Counted from the stretch's first letter, positions 4,919 through 13,548 are shown. The stretch: DNA of 64,000 bases from Oscillospiraceae bacterium (GCA_015068845.1 SVJR01000002.1:33003-97002), one strand, 5' to 3'. A program made the numbers and translations. Notes: generated from the letters alone by a model not told the origin.

Positions 4919-7540
4919 ATGAAGAATATGGGACTTAACGAAATCAGAGAAAAGTTTTTAAGCTTTTTCGAGTCAAAGGGCTGTTTGCGACTCGACAGCT
5001 TCTCACTTGTTCCGAAGAACGACGCAAGCTTACTTCTCATTAACTCGGGTATGGCACCTTTGAAAAAATGGTTCACAGGTGCGGAAGTTCCGCCAAGACG
5101 CAGAGTTACCACCTGCCAGAAGTGTATCCGTACCCCCGATATCGAGTGCGTGGGTAAAACTGCACGCCACGGCACATTCTTTGAGATGCTGGGTAACTTC
5201 TCATTCGGCGACTACTTCAAGCACGAGGCAATCGCCTGGGGTTGGGAATTCCTTACAAAAGTTATGGAAATCCCTGAAGAAGTGCTCTGGATTACCGTTT
5301 ATGAGGACGACGACGAGGCTCGCGACATCTGGATTAACGAAATCGGCGTGAACCCCGAAAGAGTTGTTAAGCTCGGCAAGGAAGACAACTTCTGGGAACA
5401 CGGAACAGGTCCTTGCGGTCCCTGCTCCGAAATCCATGTAGACCGTGGTATTGAATTCAGCTGCGGCAAGCCTGATTGTAAGCTTGGTTGCGACTGCGAC
5501 CGCTTTATGGAGGTCTGGAACCTCGTGTTCACCCAGTTCGATAAGGACGAGGACGGCAACTACAACCGCCTCGCAAACCCCAATATCGATACCGGTATGG
5601 GCCTTGAACGCCTTGCCTGCATTATGCAGGGCGTAAATAACCTCTTTGAGGTTGATACCGTTCAGAATACAATGAAGCACATCTGCAGGATTGCCGGCGT
5701 TGAATATAAGAACGACGAAAAGACCGATATTTCACTCCGTGTTATCACCGACCATATCAGAAGTACAGTTATGATGGTATCCGACGGCGTTATCCCGTCA
5801 AATGAGGGCAGAGGCTATGTTCTGAGAAGACTTCTGAGACGCGCGGCACGCCACGGCAGACTCCTCGGCATCGAGGGCGAGTTCCTTTACACCGTTGCAG
5901 ATACAGTTATTGACTCGTCAATGCAGGGCTACCCCGAGCTTGACGAAAAGCGTGACTACATCAAAAAGGTTGTAAGAATTGAAGAAGAGAAGTTCTCAAA
6001 GACCATCGAGGGCGGTCTTGCAATTCTTAACACATATATTGAAGAAACCAAGGCAAAGGGCAGCGACACTCTTTGCGGCGAGGATGCGTTCAAGCTGAAC
6101 GATACCTATGGCTTCCCCATTGACCTTACAGTTGAAATTTGCGAGGAACAGGGTTTAAAGGTTGACAGAGAAGGCTTTGACAAGCAGCTTAAGGTCCAGA
6201 AGGAAACCGCAAGAGCACGCCGTAAGGACGGCTCAAGCTGGGATGATGACAGCGCAGTCAGCATCAAGGCTGACGCGACCGAGTTTGTGGGATATGACAG
6301 CTTAACCGCCGAAACCGAGATTGTGGGACTTGTAGCAGACGGCGGTGAGACCGACGCAATCGGCGCAGGCGAAGAGGGTATAGTTGTGGTTAAAAAGTCA
6401 CCGTTCTATGCCGAAATGGGCGGTCAGTCGGGCGATATTGGTTCAATCACAACAGCAAATGCAAAAGCAAAGGTTATCGACACCAAAAAGAACGGTGACG
6501 ATATCTACTTCCATATAGTAAAAGTTGAAGAAGGCGCACTCCAGAAGGGCGACAAGGCAACACTTACGGTTTGCAAAACAAACAGAATGGCAGTTTGCCG
6601 CAACCACTCAACCACTCACCTTCTCCACAAGGCACTCAAAGAGGTTCTGGGCACACATGTTGCACAGGCAGGCTCTGAGGTTAACGCAAACCACCTGAGA
6701 TTTGACTTCTCACACTTCGAGGCAATGACAGCGGACGAAATCAAAAAGGTTGAGGATTTGGTAAATGCTGCAATCTTAGAGGCAATGCCCATAACCGTTC
6801 AGGAGCTGAACATCGACGAGGCAAAGAAGCTCGGTGCAACAGCGCAGTTCGGCGAGAAGTACGGCGAGGTTGTCCGTGTTGTTTCAATGGGCGACTACTC
6901 GGTTGAATTCTGTGGCGGTACACATCTTACCAACACCGCTCAGGCAGGACTCTTCAAGATTGTTTCTGAAAACGGCGTAGCTGCAGGCGTCCGCCGAATC
7001 GAAGCGGTAACAGGTCTTGGCGTAATGCAGCAACTCAATGACGCAAAGGCAACCATCCAGAAGGTGGCTGAAACCATCAAGAGCAGCGTTCACGAGCTTG
7101 AAGCAAAGGCTCAGGCAGTTGTTGACGAGAATAAGAACTTAAAGCGTGAGCTTGAAAGCCTTAAGAGCAAAATGGCAAACAGCGGTCTTGGAAGTCTGGT
7201 TGACGAGGCAGAGGAAGTTAACGGAATCAAGGTTATTGCACATCGTCTTGATGACGGACTTGATATGAATGCACTTCGCGGCGCAGGCGACAACCTCAAG
7301 CAAAAGGCAGGCTGTGCAGTAATTGTTCTGGCATCTGCGGCTGACGGCAAGGTGAATATCGTTGCAATGGCAACCCCCGATGCAGTAGCAAAGGGCGCAC
7401 ACGCAGGCAACATTATCCGTGAGGTTGCAAAGACCTGCGGTGGCGGCGGTGGCGGCAAACCCGACAGCGCACAGGCAGGCGGCAAGGACGTATCCAAGAT
7501 TGCCGAAGCACTTGATTTGGTTAAAACACTTGTGAAATAA
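4919..7540 (+). CDS. alaS: Alanyl-tRNA synthetase
   Basis: The 873-aa protein charges tRNA-Ala and has the full usual family length. The class II catalytic core occupies the N-terminal half, starting GLNEIREKFLSFFESKGC. The editing domain carries the zinc ligands His563 and His567 (HSTTHLLH) and Cys665 and His669 (CGGTH). The C-terminal oligomerisation/C-Ala region ends in the typical Gly-rich GGGGGGKPDSAQAGG stretch. ATG 4919 is the track start; ATG 4928 is also possible. The HIT gene follows after 13 bases, so the two are probably cotranscribed. The mobile element sits just upstream of its promoter but does not interrupt it. Confidence 0.97.
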   Translation: MKNMGLNEIREKFLSFFESKGCLRLDSFSLVPKNDASLLLINSGMAPLKKWFTGAEVPPRRRVTTCQKCIRTPDIECVGKTARHGTFFEMLGNFSFGDYFKHEAIAWGWEFLTKVMEIPEEVLWITVYEDDDEARDIWINEIGVNPERVVKLGKEDNFWEHGTGPCGPCSEIHVDRGIEFSCGKPDCKLGCDCDRFMEVWNLVFTQFDKDEDGNYNRLANPNIDTGMGLERLACIMQGVNNLFEVDTVQNTMKHICRIAGVEYKNDEKTDISLRVITDHIRSTVMMVSDGVIPSNEGRGYVLRRLLRRAARHGRLLGIEGEFLYTVADTVIDSSMQGYPELDEKRDYIKKVVRIEEEKFSKTIEGGLAILNTYIEETKAKGSDTLCGEDAFKLNDTYGFPIDLTVEICEEQGLKVDREGFDKQLKVQKETARARRKDGSSWDDDSAVSIKADATEFVGYDSLTAETEIVGLVADGGETDAIGAGEEGIVVVKKSPFYAEMGGQSGDIGSITTANAKAKVIDTKKNGDDIYFHIVKVEEGALQKGDKATLTVCKTNRMAVCRNHSTTHLLHKALKEVLGTHVAQAGSEVNANHLRFDFSHFEAMTADEIKKVEDLVNAAILEAMPITVQELNIDEAKKLGATAQFGEKYGEVVRVVSMGDYSVEFCGGTHLTNTAQAGLFKIVSENGVAAGVRRIEAVTGLGVMQQLNDAKATIQKVAETIKSSVHELEAKAQAVVDENKNLKRELESLKSKMANSGLGSLVDEAEEVNGIKVIAHRLDDGLDMNALRGAGDNLKQKAGCAVIVLASAADGKVNIVAMATPDAVAKGAHAGNIIREVAKTCGGGGGGKPDSAQAGGKDVSKIAEALDLVKTLVK

Positions 7541-7553
7541 AAGGAGAACCATT

Positions 7554-7895
7554 ATGGATTGTCTGTTTTGTAAGATAATTGCGGGTGAAATCCCGTCAAC
7601 CAAGGTGTTCGAGGACGAAAGTGTTTACGCATTCCGTGATATCGAGCCTCAGGCACCAGAGCATATAATAATTGTTCCTAAAAACCATATTAAATCTGCA
7701 AACGAGATTACCGCAGAAAACTCTGCGGTAATCGCAAAAATATACGAGGCGGCAGCGAAGATTGCTAAGGAAATCGGTTTTGCGGAAAACGGCTATCGTA
7801 TAGTCAACAACTGCGGCGTGGACGGCGGTCAGACTGTGGGACATATACATTTTCACCTGCTGGCAGGTCGCAACCTGCAGTGGCCTCCCGGATAA
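7554..7895 (+). CDS. HIT-family nucleotide hydrolase/transferase
   Basis: A 113-aa protein of Hint/PKCI type with the zinc-ribbon-like start CLFCKI and the histidine triad HIHFH (His100, 102, 104) in GHIHFHLLAGR. Such proteins hydrolyse purine nucleoside phosphoramidates or acyl-adenylates. The start has AAAGGAGAACC just upstream. Being directly behind alaS suggests co-expression and possibly removal of aminoacyl-adenylate side products; that link is inference. Length and motifs are complete. Confidence 0.93.
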   Translation: MDCLFCKIIAGEIPSTKVFEDESVYAFRDIEPQAPEHIIIVPKNHIKSANEITAENSAVIAKIYEAAAKIAKEIGFAENGYRIVNNCGVDGGQTVGHIHFHLLAGRNLQWPPG

Positions 7896-7926
7896 AACAC
7901 CAAAAACAGTTGCTTTTATCCTGTTT

Positions 7927-8038
7927 GTCATTCTGAACGCAGTGAAGAATCCTTGCCCTCCTTGTGTAAAGGAGGGAGGGCCGCCGACGGTGGCGGGAGG
8001 ATTGTCTGTAAGATTCTTCGGCAAGCCTCAGAATGACA
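7927..8038. repeat. MITE-like repeat with GTCATTCTGA ends
   Basis: GTCATTCTGAACGCAGTGAA at the left and TTCGGCAAGCCTCAGAATGAC at the right form inverted ends around a CCCTCC...GGAGGG core followed by CCGCCG.CGGTGGCGG. A half copy of the right end occurs at 38802-38830 and a core-like copy near 34175-34228, so it is a dispersed repeat. It lies between the HIT gene and the citrate synthase promoter region. Confidence 0.7.
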
Positions 8039-8076
8039 GCTTGAGAATACACAAAACGAAAGGATGGGATACTGAA

Positions 8077-9435
8077 ATGAAACAGGAATTTACCAAATAT
8101 ATAGACGCCATATTGGAACAGCATAAAAATTTCAGCGATGTTCCCAAACACTATTACAGCGAATATAATGTAAAAAGAGGTCTGCGTAACGCAGACGGCA
8201 CAGGTGTCCTTGCCGGACTCACAAGCGTTGGCGAGGTTCACGGCTATGTGCTGGACGAAGGCAACAAAGCCCCCATTGAGGGCACTCTCCGTTACCGCGG
8301 TATCAGCATCAAGGACATTGTTGAAAACTGCGACAAAGAGGACAGATACGGCTTTGAAGAAGTTGTATTTCTTCTTATGTTCGGCTCGCTCCCCACAAAG
8401 GTCGAGCTTAAAACCTTCACCAAGGTTCTTGCCGAGGGCAGAAGACTCCCCGATAACTTTGCCGAGGATATGATTTTGAAAGCACCCAGCAGAAATATTA
8501 TGAACAAGCTGGCAAGGTCTGTACTCGCCCTGTATTCCTATGACAGCGACGATAATCCTGACGGAATTGAGCTTGAAAATCTGCTTCGCCAGAGCTTTGA
8601 GCTTATTTCCAGATTCCCGACCCTCGTGGCTTATGCGTATGCGGCAAAGAAGCATTACTTTGACGGCACAAGCCTTGTTCTTCACAATCCCAAGCCCGAG
8701 CTTTCAATTGCGGAGAACTTCTTCTATATGATAAGAGCCAACCATAAGTATACCGAGACCGAGGCAAAAGTCCTCGACCGTGCCCTGATGCTCCATGCCG
8801 AGCACGGCGGCGGTAACAACTCGGCATTCTCAATCCGTGTTCTCTCGTCGAGTAACACAGACACATATTCAGCGGTTGCCGCGGCAATAGGCTCGCTTAA
8901 AGGCCCGAAGCACGGCGGCGCAAACCAGAAAACTCTTGCCCAGATGGCAGAAATGGGCCAGAATATAAAAAACTGGGATAATGACGACGAGGTTTACGAT
9001 TACCTCTGCAAGATTGTCCGCAAGGAGGCCGGAGACGGCAGCGGTCTTATCTACGGTATCGGTCACGCAATCTATACTCTGTCCGACCCCCGCGCGGTAA
9101 TCCTCAAGGAATCCGCTCGTGAGCTTGCGGCAGAAATGGGCAAAGAAGCAGAGTTCAAGCTCTACGATGCAGTGGAACGCCTTGCCCCCAAAGTGTTCAG
9201 AGACCTGAAGGGCATAACAGCGCCAATGCCGGCAAATGTGGATTTGTATTCAGGCTTTATCTACCAGATGCTCAATATTCCCGAAGAACTCTACACTCCA
9301 ATTTTTGCAATGGCAAGAATAGTAGGCTGGTGTGCACACCGTATCGAGGAAGTAATGACCGGCGGCAAGATTATCCGTCCGGCGTACAAGAATATTAATA
9401 GCCGCAAAGACTACACGCCAATAGACGAACGGTAA
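8077..9435 (+). CDS. gltA: Citrate synthase
   Basis: The 452-aa enzyme condenses acetyl-CoA with oxaloacetate. ATG 8077 is chosen because AAAGGATGGGA precedes it; the track ORF extends upstream only through the repeat. Active-site motifs are present: HAEHGGGNNSAF, GPKHGGANQKT and GIGHAIYTLSDPRA, giving the two His and the Asp of the catalytic triad. The long N-terminal part with NADGTGVLAG is typical of the anaerobe type. It probably feeds glutamate synthesis through a partial TCA cycle. A 2-methylcitrate synthase cannot be excluded, but no prp genes are nearby. Confidence 0.93.
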   Translation: MKQEFTKYIDAILEQHKNFSDVPKHYYSEYNVKRGLRNADGTGVLAGLTSVGEVHGYVLDEGNKAPIEGTLRYRGISIKDIVENCDKEDRYGFEEVVFLLMFGSLPTKVELKTFTKVLAEGRRLPDNFAEDMILKAPSRNIMNKLARSVLALYSYDSDDNPDGIELENLLRQSFELISRFPTLVAYAYAAKKHYFDGTSLVLHNPKPELSIAENFFYMIRANHKYTETEAKVLDRALMLHAEHGGGNNSAFSIRVLSSSNTDTYSAVAAAIGSLKGPKHGGANQKTLAQMAEMGQNIKNWDNDDEVYDYLCKIVRKEAGDGSGLIYGIGHAIYTLSDPRAVILKESARELAAEMGKEAEFKLYDAVERLAPKVFRDLKGITAPMPANVDLYSGFIYQMLNIPEELYTPIFAMARIVGWCAHRIEEVMTGGKIIRPAYKNINSRKDYTPIDER

Positions 9436-9521
9436 AAATCGTGCGGAAGTGCCAAACTACACCGCTCGCTGTACACAAAGTACAGCTTCGGATTAGGTTT
9501 AGCCCTTCCACATCGATTTTT
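9434..9521. repeat. Long imperfect hairpin after citrate synthase
   Basis: AAAAATCG pairs with CGATTTTT across 88 bases, with further nested stems GGAAG/CTTCC and CTGTAC/GTACAG. It may act as a terminator or be a small palindromic element. A related GGTTAGGTTTAA segment follows at about 9560. Confidence 0.5.
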
Positions 9522-9616
9522 CTTCGTTCGTCGGGTAGGAACTGACGGCTTTGGGTTAGGTTTAACCGTTCTGCATTTATATGTTTATTTGGTAAAACAG
9601 TCAAGAAGGAGGGCCT

Positions 9617-10504
9617 ATGAAGACAGAAAAGAATATTCTGATTGCGTTTGTTTTAAATCTGATGTTCTCGGTTTTTGAGTTTTTTGGCGGAATTTTCACC
9701 GGAAGCGTTGCCATTGTTTCGGATGCAGTACACGACATAGGCGATGCGGCAAGTATCGGTGCGTCTTATTTTCTTGAAAAAAAGAGCCGCAGACAGCCCG
9801 ACGGCGAATATACATACGGTTATGCAAGGTATTCGGTGGTCGGAAGTGTTATCACAACTCTTATTTTGCTTGTTGGCTCGGTAATGGTCATAGGTGGCGC
9901 TGTCGGCAGAATTATTAACCCTGTCGAGATTAACTACAACGGGATGTTGATTTTTGCGGTAATTGGTGTTCTGGTGAATTTTGGGGCGGCATTTGTGACC
10001 CGTGACGGGGATTCGCTTAACCAGAAAGCGGTTAATCTGCATATGCTTGAAGATGTGCTTGGCTGGATTGTGGTTCTGATCGGGGCGATTGTGATGCGGT
10101 TTACCGACTTTACGGTTATAGACCCGATTTTGTCAATCGCTGTTGCGGCGTTTATTTTGATAAACGCAGTTAAAAATCTGAAAGAGGTGCTTGATGTATT
10201 TCTCGAAAAAGCTCCTCTCGGCATCAGCGTTGAGGAAGTAAAGGAGCACATACTGGCACTTGACGGGGTTCTGGGTGTTCATCATATTCACATTTGGAGT
10301 ATGGACGGACATAGCAACTACGCAACAATGCATATTGTGACAAACGGCGAGCCGCACGGGATAAAGGACTCGGTGCGTGCGGAGCTTTTTGAGCACGGAA
10401 TCGGTCACGCAACTTTAGAGCTTGAGGCAGAGGGCGAGCATTGCCACGAGGAGCATTGTCATATAGAGGTCAAGGCACTTTCGGGACATCATCACCATCA
10501 TTAA
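9617..10504 (+). CDS. Cation diffusion facilitator metal exporter
   Basis: A 295-aa CDF-family inner-membrane antiporter expected to export Zn2+ or a similar divalent metal. About six hydrophobic segments are visible between residues 5 and 190. Metal-site motifs are DAVHDIGDA in TM2 and HMLEDVLGW in TM5 (the usual HxxxD pattern). A cytoplasmic C-terminal domain carries GVHHIHIWSMDGH, and the tail is His-rich (HCHEEHCHIE...HHHHH), often seen in Zn transporters. The start follows AAGGAGGGCC. It appears monocistronic, with a terminator right after the stop. Confidence 0.93.
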   Translation: MKTEKNILIAFVLNLMFSVFEFFGGIFTGSVAIVSDAVHDIGDAASIGASYFLEKKSRRQPDGEYTYGYARYSVVGSVITTLILLVGSVMVIGGAVGRIINPVEINYNGMLIFAVIGVLVNFGAAFVTRDGDSLNQKAVNLHMLEDVLGWIVVLIGAIVMRFTDFTVIDPILSIAVAAFILINAVKNLKEVLDVFLEKAPLGISVEEVKEHILALDGVLGVHHIHIWSMDGHSNYATMHIVTNGEPHGIKDSVRAELFEHGIGHATLELEAEGEHCHEEHCHIEVKALSGHHHHH

Positions 10505-10513
10505 AAGGCAGTA

Positions 10514-10539
10514 AAAGCCGGGGCATCAGCCCCGGCTTT
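10514..10539. terminator. Bidirectional terminator
   Basis: AAAGCCGGGGC / GCCCCGGCTTT around ATCA, between the convergent CDF and nitroreductase genes. Confidence 0.8.
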
Positions 10540-10567
10540 GTGTTTGTTCGTTTTTTATTATGAGGGG

Positions 10568-11095
10568 CTAAAAGCTGTCATATACCACAACCTCGTCAAG
10601 CGGTCTTGTTTTTGAGTGCATTTCAATCGGTGCGGCGCTTTCGTGGGGGTAGCCCATAACAAGAAGTGCGTGGGGTATAATGTTTTCGGGGATATTGAAG
10701 GCTTCCCGCATTTTAAAGGGGTCAAAGTACATTACCCAGCAGCTGCCCACGCCAAGGTTGGTTGCTTCAAGCATAATATGCGTCGCAACAATGCTTGCAT
10801 CAACAGGCGCAGACTGTGCTCCGTCGCAGGAGCGGGTCCAACTCTCGTCCCTGTTGTAGCAGATAAGCATTGCGCAGGGTGCATCAAAGTGGCATTTGGT
10901 GCAGCCTTTCAATTTTGCAATGCTTTCGTCATTGTTCAAAACAAGAATTCTCTGGGGCTGATAGTTGCAGCCGGTTGGGGCAATGTGCCCTGCGTGAAGC
11001 AGCTTGTCAATAACCTCTTGCTCAAGGTGCTTATTTTCAAATTTTCTTACAGAGTATCTTTCGGTAATTACTTTTTCAAAGTCCATAATACTCAT
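10568..11095 (-). CDS. Nitroreductase-family FMN oxidoreductase
   Basis: A 175-aa single-domain nitroreductase. N-terminal ERYSVRKF binds FMN phosphate and is followed by APTGCNYQPQRI. The middle shows ASIVATHIMLEATNLGVGSCW and the C-terminus ALLVMGYPHESA, all family landmarks. Such enzymes use NAD(P)H and FMN to reduce nitro compounds, quinones or related substrates; the substrate cannot be predicted. AAGGAGATGAG precedes the start on the minus strand. A cluster of cysteines around CTKCHFDAPC is notable and might bind a metal or a disulfide. Confidence 0.92.
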   Translation of the reverse strand: MSIMDFEKVITERYSVRKFENKHLEQEVIDKLLHAGHIAPTGCNYQPQRILVLNNDESIAKLKGCTKCHFDAPCAMLICYNRDESWTRSCDGAQSAPVDASIVATHIMLEATNLGVGSCWVMYFDPFKMREAFNIPENIIPHALLVMGYPHESAAPIEMHSKTRPLDEVVVYDSF

Positions 11096-11176
11096 CTCCT
11101 TCTTTCTTTATTGTATAATATCATTAGCCTGATGTCAAATGTTGAAAAGTTAAAAAATATATGTTAATATAAAGCT

Positions 11177-11317
11177 ATGATTAAAAATGTTATTTTAAAG
11201 AACAAAGCTGTATATTATGACCTACAGAGAATGCCGGTCCAAAACATAAACCTTCGGATTAAGGCTGATGGGACGATTTGCGCTTCGGTAAATCGGTGGG
11301 TGTCACAAAAAAATTAA
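11177..11317 (+). pseudogene. N-terminal remnant of a YgjP-like (DUF45) metallopeptidase
   Basis: The 46-codon ORF reads VYYDLQRMPVQNINLRIKAD followed by GTICASVNRWVS. This resembles the N-terminus of YgjP/DUF45 M48-type metallopeptidases, which begin with a 'tRsrRkslslrikpdG.vvVraP' strand pattern. It then stops, and no HExxH part follows in any frame before the next gene. I infer a truncated gene. Alternatively it is a real small protein of unknown role. Confidence 0.45.
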
Positions 11318-11333
11318 AGGAGATAAATTTGCG

Positions 11334-11648
11334 ATGAAAAAGTGCAGAATAACCGTTATGAAGATGGCACGGTATGACGATTTGATTGAAAAGTATGAAA
11401 ACCCCATAGAACACGCCTGTGACCTGAAAGAGGGTCAGGTATTCATTGCGAACGGCTGGCAGAAGCCGGAGGGGCTTTGTGACAGCGCATGGGAGAGTAT
11501 GTCGGCGTTTGTTATGACTTTGTCACATGGCGGCAAGAGTTTGTATGACGGATGGATGAAAAACAATAAGTCGGCAATGATTTCCTGTAATGACGGGTTT
11601 CGGCCGGTGAGCTTTTACGTAGAAGCTTTAGAGGAAGATGCAGATTGA
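11334..11648 (+). CDS. TIGR04076-family small protein
   Basis: The 104-aa protein starts MKKCRITVMK and contains ACDLKEGQVFIANG, KPEGLCDSAWESM and FVMTLSHGG, the pattern of the uncharacterised TIGR04076 family. It has conserved cysteines and may bind a metal. AAAGGAG lies about 12 bases upstream. Its 3' end overlaps the deformylase-like gene by 11 bases, so they are translationally coupled. No function is established for the family. Confidence 0.75.
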   Translation: MKKCRITVMKMARYDDLIEKYENPIEHACDLKEGQVFIANGWQKPEGLCDSAWESMSAFVMTLSHGGKSLYDGWMKNNKSAMISCNDGFRPVSFYVEALEEDAD

Positions 11649-12072
11649 GGTGGCAGAAATGATTAAGGAACTTATGCACGACCCTATATTTTTAGGGCAA
11701 AAGTCGGAGGCGGCAACTGCTGCTGATTTGCAGATTGCAGAGGACTTGCTTGATACCCTTACGGCGCACAAAGACAGCTGCGTTGGTATGGCGGCGAATA
11801 TGATTGGGGAAAAGAAGCGCATCATCTGCTTTGATGCCGGCGGCGAGTATATGACAATGTTCAACCCCGAAATCATAAGGTTTTCAGACGGCTATGACAC
11901 GGAAGAGGGGTGTCTGTCGCTCCTTGGCGGGCCGAGAAAGACAAAAAGATATAAAAAAATCAAGGTTCGGTATCAGACCGCCGGATTTCAGGTGCGAATC
12001 AAAGCCTTTGAGGGCTTTACAGCGCAGATTATCCAGCACGAGATTGACCATCTTAACGGAGTATTGATTTAA
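11638..12072 (+). CDS. def: Peptide deformylase-like protein with altered motif I
   Basis: A 144-aa protein with deformylase motifs: VGMAANMIG (motif I), EEGCLSL (motif II, metal Cys) and HEIDHLNG (motif III, metal His residues and catalytic Glu). Canonical deformylases have GxGxAAxQ; here the Gln that helps hold the substrate and hydroxide is Met. Motifs II and III are intact, so metal binding should persist. It is coupled to the TIGR04076-like gene rather than to fmt or priA, so it may be a paralogue rather than the essential deformylase. Removal of N-formyl groups from nascent proteins is the family role; activity here is uncertain. Confidence 0.85.
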   Translation: MQIEVAEMIKELMHDPIFLGQKSEAATAADLQIAEDLLDTLTAHKDSCVGMAANMIGEKKRIICFDAGGEYMTMFNPEIIRFSDGYDTEEGCLSLLGGPRKTKRYKKIKVRYQTAGFQVRIKAFEGFTAQIIQHEIDHLNGVLI

Positions 12073-12073
12073 A

Positions 12074-12110
12074 AAATAATGACACTGCCATTTTGGTTGT
12101 GTCATTATTT
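12074..12110 (+). terminator. Terminator after the deformylase-like gene
   Basis: AAATAATGACAC pairs with GTGTCATTATTT around a short loop. Confidence 0.7.
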
Positions 12111-12342
12111 GCATTTATGGGAAGAATCAATGACATATCCTGCAAACAGAGCTTTGCTCAGCAATAACAGGATAGTTGCCCTTCAGGTTGGTTTCGGGGT
12201 TGAGCCAGCGCTCGATTTGTCCGGAACAGAGCGTAACGGCTGAATTTTGCGTTCGCGGCGTATACTTTTGCAGCGTGACTGACCAAAATATACTTAAAGG
12301 GCTTTTGCAAGGCTCGCAGCTTGCAATGAAGGGGTGTAAAAA
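12111..12342. other. Gap with a possible coding remnant on the minus strand
   Basis: No complete gene is seen. The minus strand of 12127-12240 translates to a protein-like stretch (CSGQIERWLNPETNLKGNYP) ending at a stop, with no credible start upstream. It may be the C-terminal end of a decayed gene. Confidence 0.3.
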
Positions 12343-13262
12343 ATGCTGTCTGTAATTATTCCTGCGTACAACGAAGAGCCGGCGGTTGAAAGGGCGCACC
12401 GTGAAATATCCGGAGTATTGAAAGCTGCAAAGATTGACAATGAGATTATTTCATTGATGACGGGTCAACGGATAAGACCTACGAGAAAATTAAGGGTCTG
12501 GCAAAGACCGCTGATAACATAAGGGGTCTGCATTTTTCAAGGAATTTCGGCAAGGAGGCGGCGATATCCGCAGGTCTTGCAAGTGCGGCAGGTGATTGTG
12601 TTGTGGTGATTGACTGCGACCTTCAGCACCCGCCCGAAAAAATTGTTGATATGTACCGTTTATGGGAGCAAGGCTACGAAATTGTGGAAGGCGTAAAAAA
12701 GTCCCGCGGCGATGAGGGTACTGCTCACGGATGGGCGGCAAGGGTGTTTTATTCAGCCATCAGCTCGGTTATCGGGTTTGATATGACCAACGCTTCTGAT
12801 TTTAAGCTCCTTGACCGCAAGGTGGTCGACATACTGAACCGTATTCCGGAACAGAAGGGGTTCTTCCGTGCGATTTCGTATTGGGTGGGTTATAACAAAG
12901 CCACCGTCGGGTTTGATGTGAAGGAACGCTGCGACGGAGCTTCCAAATGGTCGACCAAGGGGCTTGTCAGATACGCAGTTTCAAACTTTTCAGCATTTTC
13001 GACAAGCCCAATGCAGATTGTTACCGTGCTTGGCGTGATAATGTTGATTATCGCATGTATATTCGGGGTATGGGCACTGGTTGACCGGATATGCGGCCGC
13101 ACCGCAGTTATAACAACGATTATAATCATTACTATATTTATCGGCAGTATAATTATGATAAGTCTTGGAATTATCGGCCACTATGTTGCCCGTATTTACG
13201 AGGAAATCAAAGGACGGCCAAAGTACATCATTTCGTCATCCTGCAAAAGTGAAAAAAAGTAA
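12343..13262 (+). pseudogene. GtrB/DPM1-like glycosyltransferase family 2, frameshifted
   Basis: ATG 12343 opens MLSVIIPAYNEEPAVERAHR, the start of a GT2 enzyme, in one frame. A single base is missing near 12450, in GAGATTATTTCATTGATGAC, where ATT-TTC-ATT-GAT-GAC (the FIDDGSTDKT motif) is expected. The rest continues in the next frame: SRNFGKEAAISAGL, VIDCDLQHPPEKI, ASDFKLLDRKV and QKGFFRAISYWVGY. Two membrane helices follow near the C-terminus. Relatives move glucose or another sugar to undecaprenyl phosphate at the membrane. The break falls beside a T-run, so a sequencing error is possible; otherwise it is a recent pseudogene. Confidence 0.85.
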
Positions 13263-13331
13263 AAGAAGCAAAAATCAACACGCGGTAGGACTATTTTGGG
13301 GAAGCAGAACCATAGAGATATTTTAATTTAA

Positions 13332-13510
13332 GCGATATACTCGCTTACGCTCGTGCGATATATTTGCCTTGCAAATTCGATATAACCTCATTTCATTCGG
13401 TTGCGATATGATATAAATTCCTTTTCTCGTTGCCGCAAGGCAACATATCGTATCCGTCAGGATATATCGTACCGAAGGTATATCGCAAATTCCGTCAGGA
13501 ATTTATATCG
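13332..13510. repeat. Hairpin-studded palindromic repeat with CGATATA spacers
   Basis: Small self-complementary units (TTTGCCTTGCAAA, TTGCCGCAAGGCAA, ATCCGTCAGGAT, ACCGAAGGT, AATTCCGTCAGGAATT) alternate with a spacer. The spacer reads GCGATATA in the first half and TATATCG in the second. The spacers can therefore pair across the element, giving a long stem studded with small hairpins. It precedes a terminator. Confidence 0.75.
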
Positions 13511-13512
13511 TT

Positions 13513-13547
13513 GAAAAAAGCGTACTGAAAATTCAGTACGCTTTTTT
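13513..13547. terminator. Terminator of the tRNA operon
   Basis: AAAAAAGCGTACTGA / TCAGTACGCTTTTTT works on both strands. It lies directly after the tRNA-Glu 3' end on the minus strand. Confidence 0.85.
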
Positions 13548-13548
13548 C

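Noticed and set aside
5201-5680. Antisense ORFs within alaS (also 7111-7603)
   Set aside because: Long open antisense frames are expected from the GC-biased codon use of alaS; no ribosome sites or motifs.
7804-8685. 293-aa minus-strand ORF overlapping citrate synthase
   Set aside because: It is antisense to a clearly coding gene and to a repeat, with no family similarity. It is a shadow ORF.
12127-12399. 90-aa minus-strand ORF as an intact gene
   Set aside because: Its N-terminal part is antisense to the start of the glycosyltransferase. Only the last about 35 residues look protein-like, so at most it is a remnant.
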